From the NCBI RefSeq assembly GCF_026339935.1, contig NZ_JAPEPX010000001.1:4987501-5051500 (forward strand): a stretch of 64,000 nt of DNA. The letters run 5' to 3'. Positions 26,701 to 33,903 of the stretch are shown piece after piece. This DNA is from Streptomyces sp. NBC_01551. Lineage in GTDB: Bacteria; Actinomycetota; Actinomycetes; Streptomycetales; Streptomycetaceae. The translations under genes and the position numbers were made by a program. The stretch's first letter is position 1. Each line of letters begins with the position of its first letter. A model generated the notes under the pieces. It searched no databases and was not told the origin of the DNA. It saw only the letters and a program-made list of their open reading frames with translations.

Positions 26701-28350
26701 CTTCGGGTCGGCGCCCGCCAGGAACACCCCGAACAGCCCGCGGTCGGGGATGGTGCCGCCGGAGGTCACCGCGAGCCGCTGGGCGCCCGGCCGGCCGGTG
26801 ATCGTACCGGCCACCCGGTCCCACACCACGCGCGGCCTGAGCTCCGCGAAAGCGTCCGACGGATAGCGGCCGGCCAGCATGTCCAGCACCGCCGTGAACG
26901 CCGAATCGGGCAGCGCCGCGAAGGGCGCCGCCCGCCGCACCAGGGCCAGCAGGTCGTCCAGCTGCCAGGTGTCCATCGCCGTCATCGCGACCAACTGCTG
27001 CGCCAGCACGTCCAGCGGGTTGGAGGGGATGCGCAGGGACTCGATCGAGCCGGTGCGCATCCGCTCGGTGACCACCGCCGCCTGCACCAGATCGCCCCGG
27101 TACTTGGGGAACACCACGCCCGTGGAGACCGCGCCGACCTGGTGTCCCGCCCGGCCGACGCGCTGGAGCCCGGAGGCCACCGACGGCGGCGACTCCACCT
27201 GCACCACCAGGTCCACGGCGCCCATGTCGATGCCCAGCTCCAGGCTGGAGGTCGCCACCACGGCGGGCAGCCGGCCCGCCTTCAGGTCCTCCTCCACCAG
27301 CGCCCGCTGCTCCTTGGAGACCGAACCGTGGTGCGCGCGGGCCAGCAGCGGCGGGGCGCCCCGCGCGGCGCCCGACTGGGCCATGATCTCGGCCGGCGGA
27401 GCTCCCTGCGGCAGCTTCTCGCCCATCGCCCGCTCGTAGGCGATCTCGTTGAGCCGGTTGCACAGCCGCTCCGCCAGCCGCCTGGAGTTGGCGAACACGA
27501 TCGTCGAGCGGTGCGCCTGCACCAGATCGGCGATCCGCTCCTCCACGTGCGGCCAGATCGACGGCTTGTCACCGCCCTCGCGGCCCTCGGTCGCGGGAGA
27601 GCCGCCCAACTCGCCCATGTCCTCGACCGGGACGACCACCGACAGGTCGAACTCCTTCGCCGACGGCGGCTGGACGATCTCCACCCGGCCGCGCGGCGCG
27701 AGGTAGCGGGCCACCTCCTCCACCGGCCGGACCGTCGCCGACAGGCCGATCCGGCGGGCCGGACGCGGCAGCAGCTCGTCCAGCCGCTCCAGGGAGAGCG
27801 CCAGGTGCGCGCCGCGCTTCGTCCCCGCGACCGCGTGCACCTCGTCCAGGATCACCGTCTCGATCCCGGCCAGCGCCTCGCGGGCGGCCGAGGTCAGCAT
27901 CAGGAACAGCGACTCGGGCGTCGTGATCAGGATGTCCGGCGGCCGGGTCGACAGCGCCCGCCGCTCGGCGGGCGGGGTGTCACCGGACCGGATCCCGACC
28001 CGGATCTCCGGCTCGGGCAGCCCCAGCCGCACCGACTCCTGGCGGATCCCGGTCAGGGGGCTGCGCAGGTTCCTCTCCACATCGACGGCGAGGGCCTTCA
28101 GTGGCGACACGTACAGCACCCGGCAGCGCTTCTTCGGATCGGCCGGCGGCGGGACCGAGGCGAGCCGGTCCAGGGCGGCGAGGAAGGCGGCCAGGGTCTT
28201 CCCGGAGCCGGTGGGCGCCACGACCAGCACGTCCGAGCCCTCCCCGATGGCCCGCCAGGCGCCCTCCTGGGCGGAGGTGGGCGTACGGAAGGCCCCCGTG
28301 AACCAGGAGCGGGTCGCGGGGGAGAACGAATCGAGCGCGGCAGTGGCCAT
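23761..28350 (-). CDS. lhr: Lhr: large ATP-dependent superfamily 2 helicase, 1529 aa
   Basis: Giant DEAD/DEAH-box helicase; mycobacterial Lhr is a 3'-to-5' DNA translocase and RNA:DNA helicase induced by DNA damage. Walker A APTGSGKT at residues 45-52, Walker B ILDEVH, motif III SATV, motif V SLELGIDMG and motif VI QRVGRAGH are all present in the N-terminal half (Lhr core with winged helix). The C-terminal half is the long extension typical of actinobacterial and proteobacterial full-length Lhr. ATG 28350 was chosen because the protein then starts shortly before the helicase domain and CACGAT lies six bases upstream. Divergent from the AraC gene. Confidence 0.95.
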   Translation of the reverse strand: MATAALDSFSPATRSWFTGAFRTPTSAQEGAWRAIGEGSDVLVVAPTGSGKTLAAFLAALDRLASVPPPADPKKRCRVLYVSPLKALAVDVERNLRSPLTGIRQESVRLGLPEPEIRVGIRSGDTPPAERRALSTRPPDILITTPESLFLMLTSAAREALAGIETVILDEVHAVAGTKRGAHLALSLERLDELLPRPARRIGLSATVRPVEEVARYLAPRGRVEIVQPPSAKEFDLSVVVPVEDMGELGGSPATEGREGGDKPSIWPHVEERIADLVQAHRSTIVFANSRRLAERLCNRLNEIAYERAMGEKLPQGAPPAEIMAQSGAARGAPPLLARAHHGSVSKEQRALVEEDLKAGRLPAVVATSSLELGIDMGAVDLVVQVESPPSVASGLQRVGRAGHQVGAVSTGVVFPKYRGDLVQAAVVTERMRTGSIESLRIPSNPLDVLAQQLVAMTAMDTWQLDDLLALVRRAAPFAALPDSAFTAVLDMLAGRYPSDAFAELRPRVVWDRVAGTITGRPGAQRLAVTSGGTIPDRGLFGVFLAGADPKKGGGRVGELDEEMVYESRVGDVFTLGTTSWRIEDITRDRVLVSPAPGVPGRLPFWKGDQLGRPLELGRAVGAFLRELGGLGDEDARLRLLAAGLDAWAAENVLAYLAEQREACGHVPDDRTIVVERFRDELGDWRVVVHSPFGAQVHAPWALALGARLAERYGMDAQVMHADDGIVLRLPDADLLSMDLLDHDPAPDRAFEYDDEQAPLGAADVAFDQGEINQIVTDQVGGSALFASRFRECAARALLLPRRSPGKRTPLWQQRQRASQLLQVASEFGSFPIVLEAVRECLQDVFDVPGLTELMGDVEARRVRLVEVTTAEPSPFARSLLFGYVAQFLYEGDSPLAERRAAALSLDSRLLSELLGQAELRELLDAEVLEELERELQWLTQDRRAKDPESVADLLRLLGPLTDAELTARGAEPAWAVELSAARRAIGVRIGGVDHWAAIEDAGRLRDALGTALPVGVPEAFTEPVKDPLGDLLARYARTHGPFTTAVVAARFGLGAAVTEGALHRLAAAGRVVQGEFHPAGIGQEWCDATVLRRLRRRSLAALRQELEPVPPTSLATFLPQWQHLGGALRGIDGLARAVEQLQGAPVPASALERLILPSRVSGYSPTLLDELTTTGEVVWAGAGALPGKDGWISLYLAEAAPLLLPPPHPLELTELHQTVLDTLSGGYGLFFRQLAEAARARHPETTEPELASAVWDLAWSGRLTNDTLAPLRSLLGSGRTAGATAHRARRTIPRGRYGTLSATVSRTGPPTVTGRWSLLPTHAPDPTHRAHALARTLLDRHGVVTRGAVAAEGVEGGFSAVYRVLSAFEDSGQARRGYVVEGLGAAQFAMDGAVDRLRAAERTPPPLAAVVLAAADPANAYGAALPWPEPPTGATHKPGRKAGSLVVLVDGELTLYLERGGKTLLAWPPADDPRLAAATAALAAASRAGTVPDLTVERVNAAPALTSPLGRALESAGFHATPRGLRMRS

Positions 28351-28430
28351 GCCCCCATCGTGCACCCGGGCACTGACAGGGGGTCGGACCTGCGCGAACA
28401 CGGCCTGGAGACGGGGCGCAGAATGGGGGG

Positions 28431-29267
28431 ATGGGAGCGGACGAGGGCGGCCGGACGGAGTGGGCCCGCCACTGGCAGTACGCGGAGCTGCCCGGGCTGG
28501 ACCTGCTGCGCGCCCACTACGTACGCCACACCTTCCCGCGCCACGCGCACGACGGCTACGTCATCGCGGCCGTCACCGGCGGCATCGAGCAGATCGGCAT
28601 GCCCGGCGGCACCCTGCGGGCCGGCCCGGGCAGCGTGGTCCTGATCAACCCGGAGGTGCCCCACAGCGCCCGCGCCGGGGTGCCCGAAGGCTGGGCGTAC
28701 GCCACCCTCTACCCCTCCCGGGCGCTGATCACCGAGGTCGCCGCCGAGATCGGCACCCTGCGCGGGACCCCCGGGTTCACCACCGACATGGTCACCGACC
28801 CGCAGACCTCCCAGGTGATCACCGAGGTGCACCGGGCCGCCGAGGCCGGCAACGCGCTGGCCGCCGACACCCTGCTGCGCGGCGCGGTGGCGCGGATGCT
28901 CAGCCGGCACGCGGGCCCGCTGCCCGCCCGTACGGTACGCCGCGCGGGCGCCGCCGACGCCGAACGGGCCCGGGCCGTCCTGGCGGGGCGGATGAGCGAC
29001 CCGCCCTCCCTGGAACAGCTCGCGGCGGAGATCGGGACGAGCCCGTTCGCGCTGCTGCGGGCCTTCCGCGAGCGGTACGGGATGCCGCCGCACACCTGGC
29101 TCACCGACGCCCGGGTCCGCCAGGCGCGCCGGCTGCTCGACGCCGGGACCCCGCCCGCGGAGGCGGCCGTCGCCGTCGGGTTCACCGACCAGCCGCACCT
29201 GAACCGCCACTTCACCCGGATCGTGGGGGTGCCACCGGGTGCGTACCGGCGCGAGCGCGCCGGTTAG
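28431..29267 (+). CDS. AraC family transcriptional regulator, 278 aa
   Basis: N-terminal cupin-like ligand domain (about 20-165; PRHAHDGYVIAAVTGG, NPEVPHSARA) and a C-terminal double helix-turn-helix (about 180-275; LEQLAAEIGTSPFALLRAF and AAVAVGFTDQPHLNRHFTRI). The inducer is unknown, but the next genes, 131 bases downstream in the same direction, are azlC-azlD, so control of branched-chain amino acid export is the natural guess. CAGAAT six bases before the ATG gives a leaderless layout. No membrane or signal segments. Confidence 0.93.
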   Translation: MGADEGGRTEWARHWQYAELPGLDLLRAHYVRHTFPRHAHDGYVIAAVTGGIEQIGMPGGTLRAGPGSVVLINPEVPHSARAGVPEGWAYATLYPSRALITEVAAEIGTLRGTPGFTTDMVTDPQTSQVITEVHRAAEAGNALAADTLLRGAVARMLSRHAGPLPARTVRRAGAADAERARAVLAGRMSDPPSLEQLAAEIGTSPFALLRAFRERYGMPPHTWLTDARVRQARRLLDAGTPPAEAAVAVGFTDQPHLNRHFTRIVGVPPGAYRRERAG

Positions 29268-29398
29268 GCTCCGGCCCGCCCCGCCGCACCGGGGACCGCC
29301 GCGCGCGAGCCGCGGCGGCCGTGGGAGCCGCGCGCGCAAGAACGTACAAGACCCGACCGCCCCGTCCTGCGTACGTTCGCGGGGTGGGAGAACATCAG

Positions 29399-30097
29399 AT
29401 GGTGATACAGGAGACCCCCGAGGGGGTCGCCGGGCGGCCGCGCGCCGCCGTCGTACGGGACGCGCTCGGGGTCGGGGTGGCCGTCGGGCTGTCCGGATTC
29501 GCGTTCGGGGTGACCGCCGCCGGGGCCGGCATCAGCACCCTTCAGGCCTGCGTGCTGAGCCTGCTCGTCTTCACCGGGGCCTCGCAGTTCGCCCTGGTGG
29601 GAGCGCTGGCCGCGGGCGGCAACCCGTTCACGGCCGCCGCCGGGGCCTTCTTCCTCGGCACCCGCAACGCCTTCTACGGGCTGCGGCTGTCCCAGCTGCT
29701 CGCGCTGCCCCGGGCCGTACGGCCGCTCGCCGCGCACTGGGTCATCGACGAGACCACCGCCGTCGCCCTGGCCCAGCCCGACCGGAAGTCGGCCCGCCTC
29801 GGCTTCACCGTGACCGGGCTGGCCCTCTACGTCCTGTGGAACCTCACCACCCTGCTCGGTGCGCTCGGCGCCGAGGCCATCGGGGACACCAACGCCTGGG
29901 GCCTCGACGCCGCGGGCCCCGCCGTCTTCCTCGCCCTGCTCGCGCCGATGCTGAAGACCTCCACCGAGCGGGCCGTCGCCGCGCTCGCGCTGATCCTCGG
30001 GCTGGGCCTGCTGCCGGTGCTGCCCGCCGGGGTGCCCGTGCTCGTCGCCGCCCTCGCCGCCCCCGTGGTGCTCTGGATGAAGGGACGCCGCTCGTGA
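29399..30097 (+). CDS. azlC: AzlC: branched-chain amino acid exporter, large subunit, 232 aa
   Basis: Integral membrane protein of the AzlC/YgaZ family, which with AzlD exports branched-chain amino acids (and their toxic analogues such as azaleucine). Typical blocks: LSGFAFGVTAAGAG, SLLVFTGASQFALVG, FLGTRNAFYGLRLS and HWVIDETTAVAL. Several transmembrane segments are apparent. The ATG has GGTGGGAG eight bases upstream. The stop overlaps the azlD start by four bases. Confidence 0.93.
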   Translation: MVIQETPEGVAGRPRAAVVRDALGVGVAVGLSGFAFGVTAAGAGISTLQACVLSLLVFTGASQFALVGALAAGGNPFTAAAGAFFLGTRNAFYGLRLSQLLALPRAVRPLAAHWVIDETTAVALAQPDRKSARLGFTVTGLALYVLWNLTTLLGALGAEAIGDTNAWGLDAAGPAVFLALLAPMLKTSTERAVAALALILGLGLLPVLPAGVPVLVAALAAPVVLWMKGRRS

Positions 30098-30402
30098 ACG
30101 TCTGGATCGCCATCGGCATCACCGTCGTCGGCTGCTACGCCGTCAAGCTCGCCGGGCTGCTCGTGCCCGCCGGGGCCCTGGAGCGGCCGATGGTGCGCAA
30201 GCTCGCCGCGCTGCTGCCGGTGGCCCTGCTCGCCGCGCTCACCGCCCAGCAGACCTTCAGCACCGGGGACGCGCTCGTGATCGACGCCCGCGCCGCCGGC
30301 CTCGCCGCCGCCGGGGTGGCGCTGCTGCTGCGGGCCCCCTTCCTCGTCGTGGTCGCGGCCGCCGTCGTGGTCACCGCGGGGGTACGGGCGCTGGGCGGTT
30401 AG
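30094..30402 (+). CDS. azlD: AzlD: branched-chain amino acid exporter, small subunit, 102 aa
   Basis: Small hydrophobic partner of AzlC with three or four membrane segments (VWIAIGITVVGCYAVKLAG, LLPVALLAALTAQQTF, LAAAGVALLLRAPFLVVVAA). Size fits the family (about 100 aa). GTG 30094 overlaps the azlC stop (GTGA), so the two subunits are translationally coupled. Its last 32 bases overlap the 3' end of the convergent gene 30371-31348. Confidence 0.92.
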   Translation: MNVWIAIGITVVGCYAVKLAGLLVPAGALERPMVRKLAALLPVALLAALTAQQTFSTGDALVIDARAAGLAAAGVALLLRAPFLVVVAAAVVVTAGVRALGG

Positions 30403-31348
30403 CCCCGCCGGGCAGCCGGCCGTACGCCCGCAGGGTCAGCAGCGACTCCAGGGTGGCGATCGGGCGCCGCTCCAGGGAGCTGCCCGGCGCCCAGTCCCGC
30501 CGGTGCACCGGCCAGCCGCCGTCCGGGGCCTGCTCGGCGGCCAGGAACGCCAGCGCGCCGGACATCTCCGCGTCGGTGAACCAGCCCCGGGCCAGCGACT
30601 CCGGCCGGCGCGCGAAGTCGTACGGGAACAGCTGCTCGCCCGGCGCGTACCCGGGGAACACCGGGTACTCCTCGCGCCGCCCCGGGTCCAGCACCGCGAG
30701 GCCCCGCTCGCGCACCAGCCGCCCCAGCCGGTCCGCGGCCTCCGCCGCCCGGGCCCGGTCCGGGGCGCCGTCGAGGAAGGCCACCGCGCTCTGGATCTCG
30801 TACGGGTGCGAGTGGCGCAGGTTCTCGACCCGCTCCCAGCAGAACTCCGTGGCGCGGAACAGCCACGCGTGCCAGACCCGGTTGCGGTGCAGCACCCCGA
30901 CGACCGGGCCCGTGGCCAGCAGCTCGCCCGGCGGGTCGTCCCGCACCGGGTGGTACGGGGCCGCCGGATAGTCGGCCGGGGCCGGGAAGACCACCGGAAG
31001 CGCCCCTTCCGGGGTGGAGACCCGGGTCAGGTGACGGCAGAGGCGCTCGATCCGCTGCCCGGCGCAGCGGCCGAGGCTGTCCAGGACCCGCAGGGCGTGC
31101 GCCGTGTGCAGGGGCTGACTCAGCGGACCGCGCAGATCCGGATCGAGCGCGTGTCCGTACCCGCCGTCGCCGCCCAGGTACGCGCCGAGGGCGGCGTCCA
31201 CCGGGTCGGCGTCCCCGCCGAGGAAGTGGAACGCGAACCGTCGCTGCTCCAGTACACGGGCCGTGAGCCAGATGAACCGCTCGGCGCGGGCCAGCACGGC
31301 CCCGTCGTCGGTCGGCCGGCTCAGCGCGGAAGCTTCGTCTCCAGGCAT
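30371..31348 (-). CDS. Alpha/alpha-toroid (prenyltransferase/squalene-oxidase repeat-like) protein, 325 aa
   Basis: Cytoplasmic protein whose sequence shows spaced helical repeats with DGGYGHALDPDLRGPLSQPL and APDGGWPVHRRDWAPGSSLE, similar to the QW-like motifs of terpene-cyclase-type toroids. It is annotated in Streptomyces only as hypothetical or prenyltransferase-like. No DXDD catalytic motif of squalene-hopene cyclases is seen, so cyclase activity is not supported. TACGGT lies seven bases before the ATG (leaderless). Convergent with azlD, with which it overlaps by 32 bases. Confidence 0.82.
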   Translation of the reverse strand: MPGDEASALSRPTDDGAVLARAERFIWLTARVLEQRRFAFHFLGGDADPVDAALGAYLGGDGGYGHALDPDLRGPLSQPLHTAHALRVLDSLGRCAGQRIERLCRHLTRVSTPEGALPVVFPAPADYPAAPYHPVRDDPPGELLATGPVVGVLHRNRVWHAWLFRATEFCWERVENLRHSHPYEIQSAVAFLDGAPDRARAAEAADRLGRLVRERGLAVLDPGRREEYPVFPGYAPGEQLFPYDFARRPESLARGWFTDAEMSGALAFLAAEQAPDGGWPVHRRDWAPGSSLERRPIATLESLLTLRAYGRLPGGANRPAPVPPR

Positions 31349-31429
31349 GCGTGAAACCGTAGGACGCCGTCGCGCGGACAGGGGGCGGGAACGGGGCCGG
31401 TGCACTCTCCGGGGCGGGATACTGGAGGC

Positions 31430-31624
31430 ATGCGGTTGACGATTTTCTGGGAACGGATGGCCGAACACTTCGGCGCGGCCTACGCGGACTCCTTCGCGCG
31501 GGACCACGTCATGACGGAACTCGGCGGGCGCACCGTCCACCAGGCGCTGGACGCCGGCTGGGAGGCCAAGGACGTGTGGCGCGCGGTGTGTTCGGCGATG
31601 GACGTGCCGGCCTCGCTGCGCTGA
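31430..31624 (+). CDS. DUF3046 protein, 64 aa
   Basis: Small conserved actinobacterial protein (MRLTIFWERMAEHFG, RDHVMTELGGRTVHQALD). It is found near recA in many actinobacteria; its function is unknown. The start is fixed by family conservation. GATACT lies six bases before the ATG, matching the leaderless layout; the GGAGG in between is too close to work as a ribosome binding site. Confidence 0.88.
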   Translation: MRLTIFWERMAEHFGAAYADSFARDHVMTELGGRTVHQALDAGWEAKDVWRAVCSAMDVPASLR

Positions 31625-31675
31625 CGCCGCGCACCGACTGCCTCGAACGGGTGGCGGGTGGGACAGACTGGGGTC

Positions 31676-32956
31676 GTGGCAGCGACTGAAGACACGACCG
31701 ACCAGGCAGACGGGGCAGGCGCGGCAGCCCGTGTGGGGCCGCCCCGCCAGGAGCCCGCCGGCAGCCCCGGACCCGCCGCGAGCCCCGAGCCCGCCGGGGT
31801 CCACGGGCCCCCCGACCCGCCCGACCGGGGAGGAGCCGCGGCGGCGGCCCGGATGCCGCGCTGGCTGCCGCGCGCGGTGATCCTCGTACTGGCCCTCTAC
31901 GCCTGCTTCCAGCTCGGCAGCTGGGCTTTCCACCAGCTCGTCGGGCTGCTCGTCAACATCCTGATCGCGTTCTTCCTCGCCCTCGCGGTCGAGCCCGCCG
32001 TGGCCAGGATGGCGGCCCGCGGGATGCGGCGCGGGCTCGCCACCTTCCTGGTCTTCCTCGGGGTGTTCGCCGCGGCCGTCGGCTTCGTCGTCCTGCTCGG
32101 CTCGATGCTCGCCGGGCAGATCGTCGCCATGGTGGGCGGCTTCCCGGGCTACCTCGACTCGGTGATCAGCACGATCAACGAGACCTTCCACACCAAGCTG
32201 TCCCGGCTGGCGATCCAGGACAGCCTGCTGCACTCGGACTGGCTGCAGAAGTACGTGCAGAACAGCGCGACCGGCGTGCTCGACGTGTCCGCCACCGTGC
32301 TCGGCGGGCTCTTCAAGCTCCTGACGATCGGCCTGTTCTCCTTCTACTTCGCCGCCGACGGGCCGCGGCTGCGGCGCGCGCTGTGCTCCGTCCTGCCGCC
32401 CTCCAAGCAGTCCGAGGTGCTGCGCGCCTGGGAGATCGCCGTCGCGAAGACGGGCGGGTACCTGTACTCGCGCGGGCTGATGGCGCTGATCTCCGGCGTC
32501 GCGCACTACGTCGTGTTCGTCGTCCTGCAGGTGCCGTACGCGCCCGCGCTCGCGGTGTGGGTGGGGCTGGTCTCCCAGTTCATCCCCACCATCGGCACCT
32601 ACCTGGCGGGCGCGCTGCCGATGCTGATCGCGTTCCCGGACTCGCCCTGGTACGCGCTGTACGTGCTCGGCTTCGTGGTGATCTACCAGCAGTTCGAGAA
32701 CTACGTCCTGCAGCCGAAGCTGACCTCGAAGACGGTCGACATCCACCCGGCGGTGGCCTTCGGGTCCGTCATCGCGGGCACGGCCCTCCTGGGCGCGGTC
32801 GGGGCGCTGATCGCGATCCCGGCCGTCGCCACGCTGCAGGCGTTCCTCGGGGCGTACGTGAAGCGGTACGAGCTGACGGAACGCGCGGCCGGGGAGCCCG
32901 CGACTACTGCTTCTTCTCCTCGGCTGCGGCGAGGAAGGCTGCCAGGGCCTCGTTGA
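31676..32956 (+). CDS. AI-2E family (UPF0118) membrane transporter, 426 aa
   Basis: Polytopic permease of the AI-2E/PerM family; members include a putative AI-2 exporter and Na+/H+ antiporters, so the substrate is open. An N-terminal Ala/Gly/Pro-rich cytoplasmic tail (about 60 residues) precedes seven or eight membrane segments. The family block GLVSQFIPTIGTYLAGALP and QQFENYVLQPKLTSKTVDIHP is intact. GTG 31676 was chosen because CAGACT lies six bases upstream; GTG 31658 is an alternative. The last 53 bases overlap the end of the convergent Clp-N gene. Upstream neighbour is the DUF3046 gene. Confidence 0.9.
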   Translation: MAATEDTTDQADGAGAAARVGPPRQEPAGSPGPAASPEPAGVHGPPDPPDRGGAAAAARMPRWLPRAVILVLALYACFQLGSWAFHQLVGLLVNILIAFFLALAVEPAVARMAARGMRRGLATFLVFLGVFAAAVGFVVLLGSMLAGQIVAMVGGFPGYLDSVISTINETFHTKLSRLAIQDSLLHSDWLQKYVQNSATGVLDVSATVLGGLFKLLTIGLFSFYFAADGPRLRRALCSVLPPSKQSEVLRAWEIAVAKTGGYLYSRGLMALISGVAHYVVFVVLQVPYAPALAVWVGLVSQFIPTIGTYLAGALPMLIAFPDSPWYALYVLGFVVIYQQFENYVLQPKLTSKTVDIHPAVAFGSVIAGTALLGAVGALIAIPAVATLQAFLGAYVKRYELTERAAGEPATTASSPRLRRGRLPGPR

Positions 32957-33665
32957 CGGTCGCCTCGGCGGCGGCCTTGTCGACGCCGAGGCCGCTGAAC
33001 ACGCCCTCGCCGTTCTCGAGTTCGAGGAGGGCGAGCAGGATGTGCTCGGTGCCGACGTAGTTGTGGCCCAGGCGCAGGGCCTCGCGGAAGGTGAGCTCCA
33101 GGGCCTTCTTGGCGGAGGCGTCGAAGGGGACGAGGTCGGGGACCTCCCCGGAGGCCGGGGGCAGGGCGGCGGTCGCCGCGGCGCGGATGTCCTGCGGCGC
33201 GATCCGCTGGGCGCTCAGGGCGAGCGCGGCGAGGCCCTCGTCCTCGGCGAGCAGGCCGAGGACGAGGTGCTCGGTGCGGATCTCGGGGTTGCCGGCCGCG
33301 CGGGCCTCGTTCTGCGCGGTCACGACGACGTTGCGGGCGCGGGGGGTGAAGCGGCCGAAGCCCTGGTTGGGGTCGATGCCGCCCTCGCCCTCCTTGTCGG
33401 CCTTGGGGACGAAGCGCTTCTGGGCGGCCTGGCGGGTGACGCCCATGCTGCGGCCGATGTCGGTCCAGGAGGCGCCGGAGCGGCGGGCCTGGTCCACGAA
33501 GTGGCCGATGAGGTGGTCCGCGACGTCACCGAGGGACTCGGCGACGACGACGGCGCCGCTGAGCTGTTCGAGGGTGTCGGAGTGGACCTTCTTGATGGCC
33601 TCGATCAAGTCGTCGAGGCGTACCGGGTTGGTCATGCGAACGGGTTCCACCGAAGGGTTCGTCAT
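32904..33665 (-). CDS. HTH protein with two Clp N-terminal (Clp_R) repeats, 253 aa
   Basis: No ATPase domain is present, so this is not a Clp unfoldase. An N-terminal helical part holds an HTH-like segment (SWTDIGRSMGVTRQAAQKRF, about residues 65-85). Two Clp_R repeats follow: FTPRARNVVVTAQNEA... with EHLVLGLLAEDEG (about 105-165) and FDASAKKALELTFREA... with EHILLALLELENG (about 180-245). In ClpC/ClpA this domain binds adaptors and substrates. The protein thus looks like a DNA-binding regulator that senses Clp clients or adaptors; this is inference. TACGGT lies seven bases before ATG 33665 with TTGACA 18 bases further up; an internal ATG at 33635 is the alternative. Divergent from recA. Confidence 0.9.
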   Translation of the reverse strand: MTNPSVEPVRMTNPVRLDDLIEAIKKVHSDTLEQLSGAVVVAESLGDVADHLIGHFVDQARRSGASWTDIGRSMGVTRQAAQKRFVPKADKEGEGGIDPNQGFGRFTPRARNVVVTAQNEARAAGNPEIRTEHLVLGLLAEDEGLAALALSAQRIAPQDIRAAATAALPPASGEVPDLVPFDASAKKALELTFREALRLGHNYVGTEHILLALLELENGEGVFSGLGVDKAAAEATVNEALAAFLAAAEEKKQ

Positions 33666-33670
33666 AGGCG

Positions 33671-33712
33671 CAACCGTAGGTTGACAGTCGAGAGGGTGTC
33701 AACCCTGGGTTG
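33671..33712 (-). promoter_or_regulatory. Promoter and twin palindromic operator of the HTH/Clp-N gene
   Basis: Read on the minus strand: TTGACA (33702-33697), 18-base spacer, TACGGT (33678-33673), then seven bases to the ATG. Two 13-bp palindromes of the form CAACC-NTN-GGTTG overlay it: CAACCGTAGGTTG at 33671-33683 covers the -10, and CAACCCTGGGTTG at 33700-33712 covers the -35. Centres are 29 bp apart. The arms also form GGTTGACA-N10-TGTCAACC. Binding here should block RNA polymerase; the encoded HTH protein is the obvious candidate ligand. Confidence 0.72.
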
Positions 33713-33772
33713 TCAGGTGGCGTGGTGGTGGACTTGCCGTATGGCGGCGCTCCCGGGTCTGGTGTGGCGCGC

Positions 33773-33799
33773 TTGACAGGGAAATCGAACATCTATTCT
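33773..33799 (+). promoter_or_regulatory. recA promoter
   Basis: TTGACA (33773-33778) and TATTCT (33794-33799) with a 15-base spacer. The predicted start near 33806 leaves a leader of about 100 bases before the recA ATG. Confidence 0.7.
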
Positions 33800-33800
33800 C
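33785..33800 (+). promoter_or_regulatory. LexA (SOS) box of recA
   Basis: TCGAACATCTATTCTC overlaps the recA -10. The core GAACATCTATTCTC differs by one base from GAACATCCATTCTC, the SOS-like box I recall from the Streptomyces lividans recA promoter. The left half TCGAAC matches the actinobacterial LexA consensus TCGAAC-N4-GTTCGA; the right half is degenerate. Confidence 0.7.
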
Positions 33801-33805
33801 ATGAG

Positions 33806-33814
33806 TTATCCACA
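33806..33814 (+). promoter_or_regulatory. Perfect DnaA box in the recA leader
   Basis: TTATCCACA, an exact consensus DnaA box, begins six bases after the SOS box at about the predicted transcription start. Confidence 0.55.
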
Positions 33815-33903
33815 GCCGAACCGGGCGTGGAAGCGCATTGTCAGTGGCAGGCGTTAGCGTCAATGGCGTGAAGCGATCGACTCAAGCAAATCGGGTGGAA
33901 CCC

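Noticed and set aside
23740..28644. A 1634-codon plus-strand frame opposite lhr
   Set aside because: Arg/Gly/Gln-rich noise sequence; lhr on the other strand has all helicase motifs.
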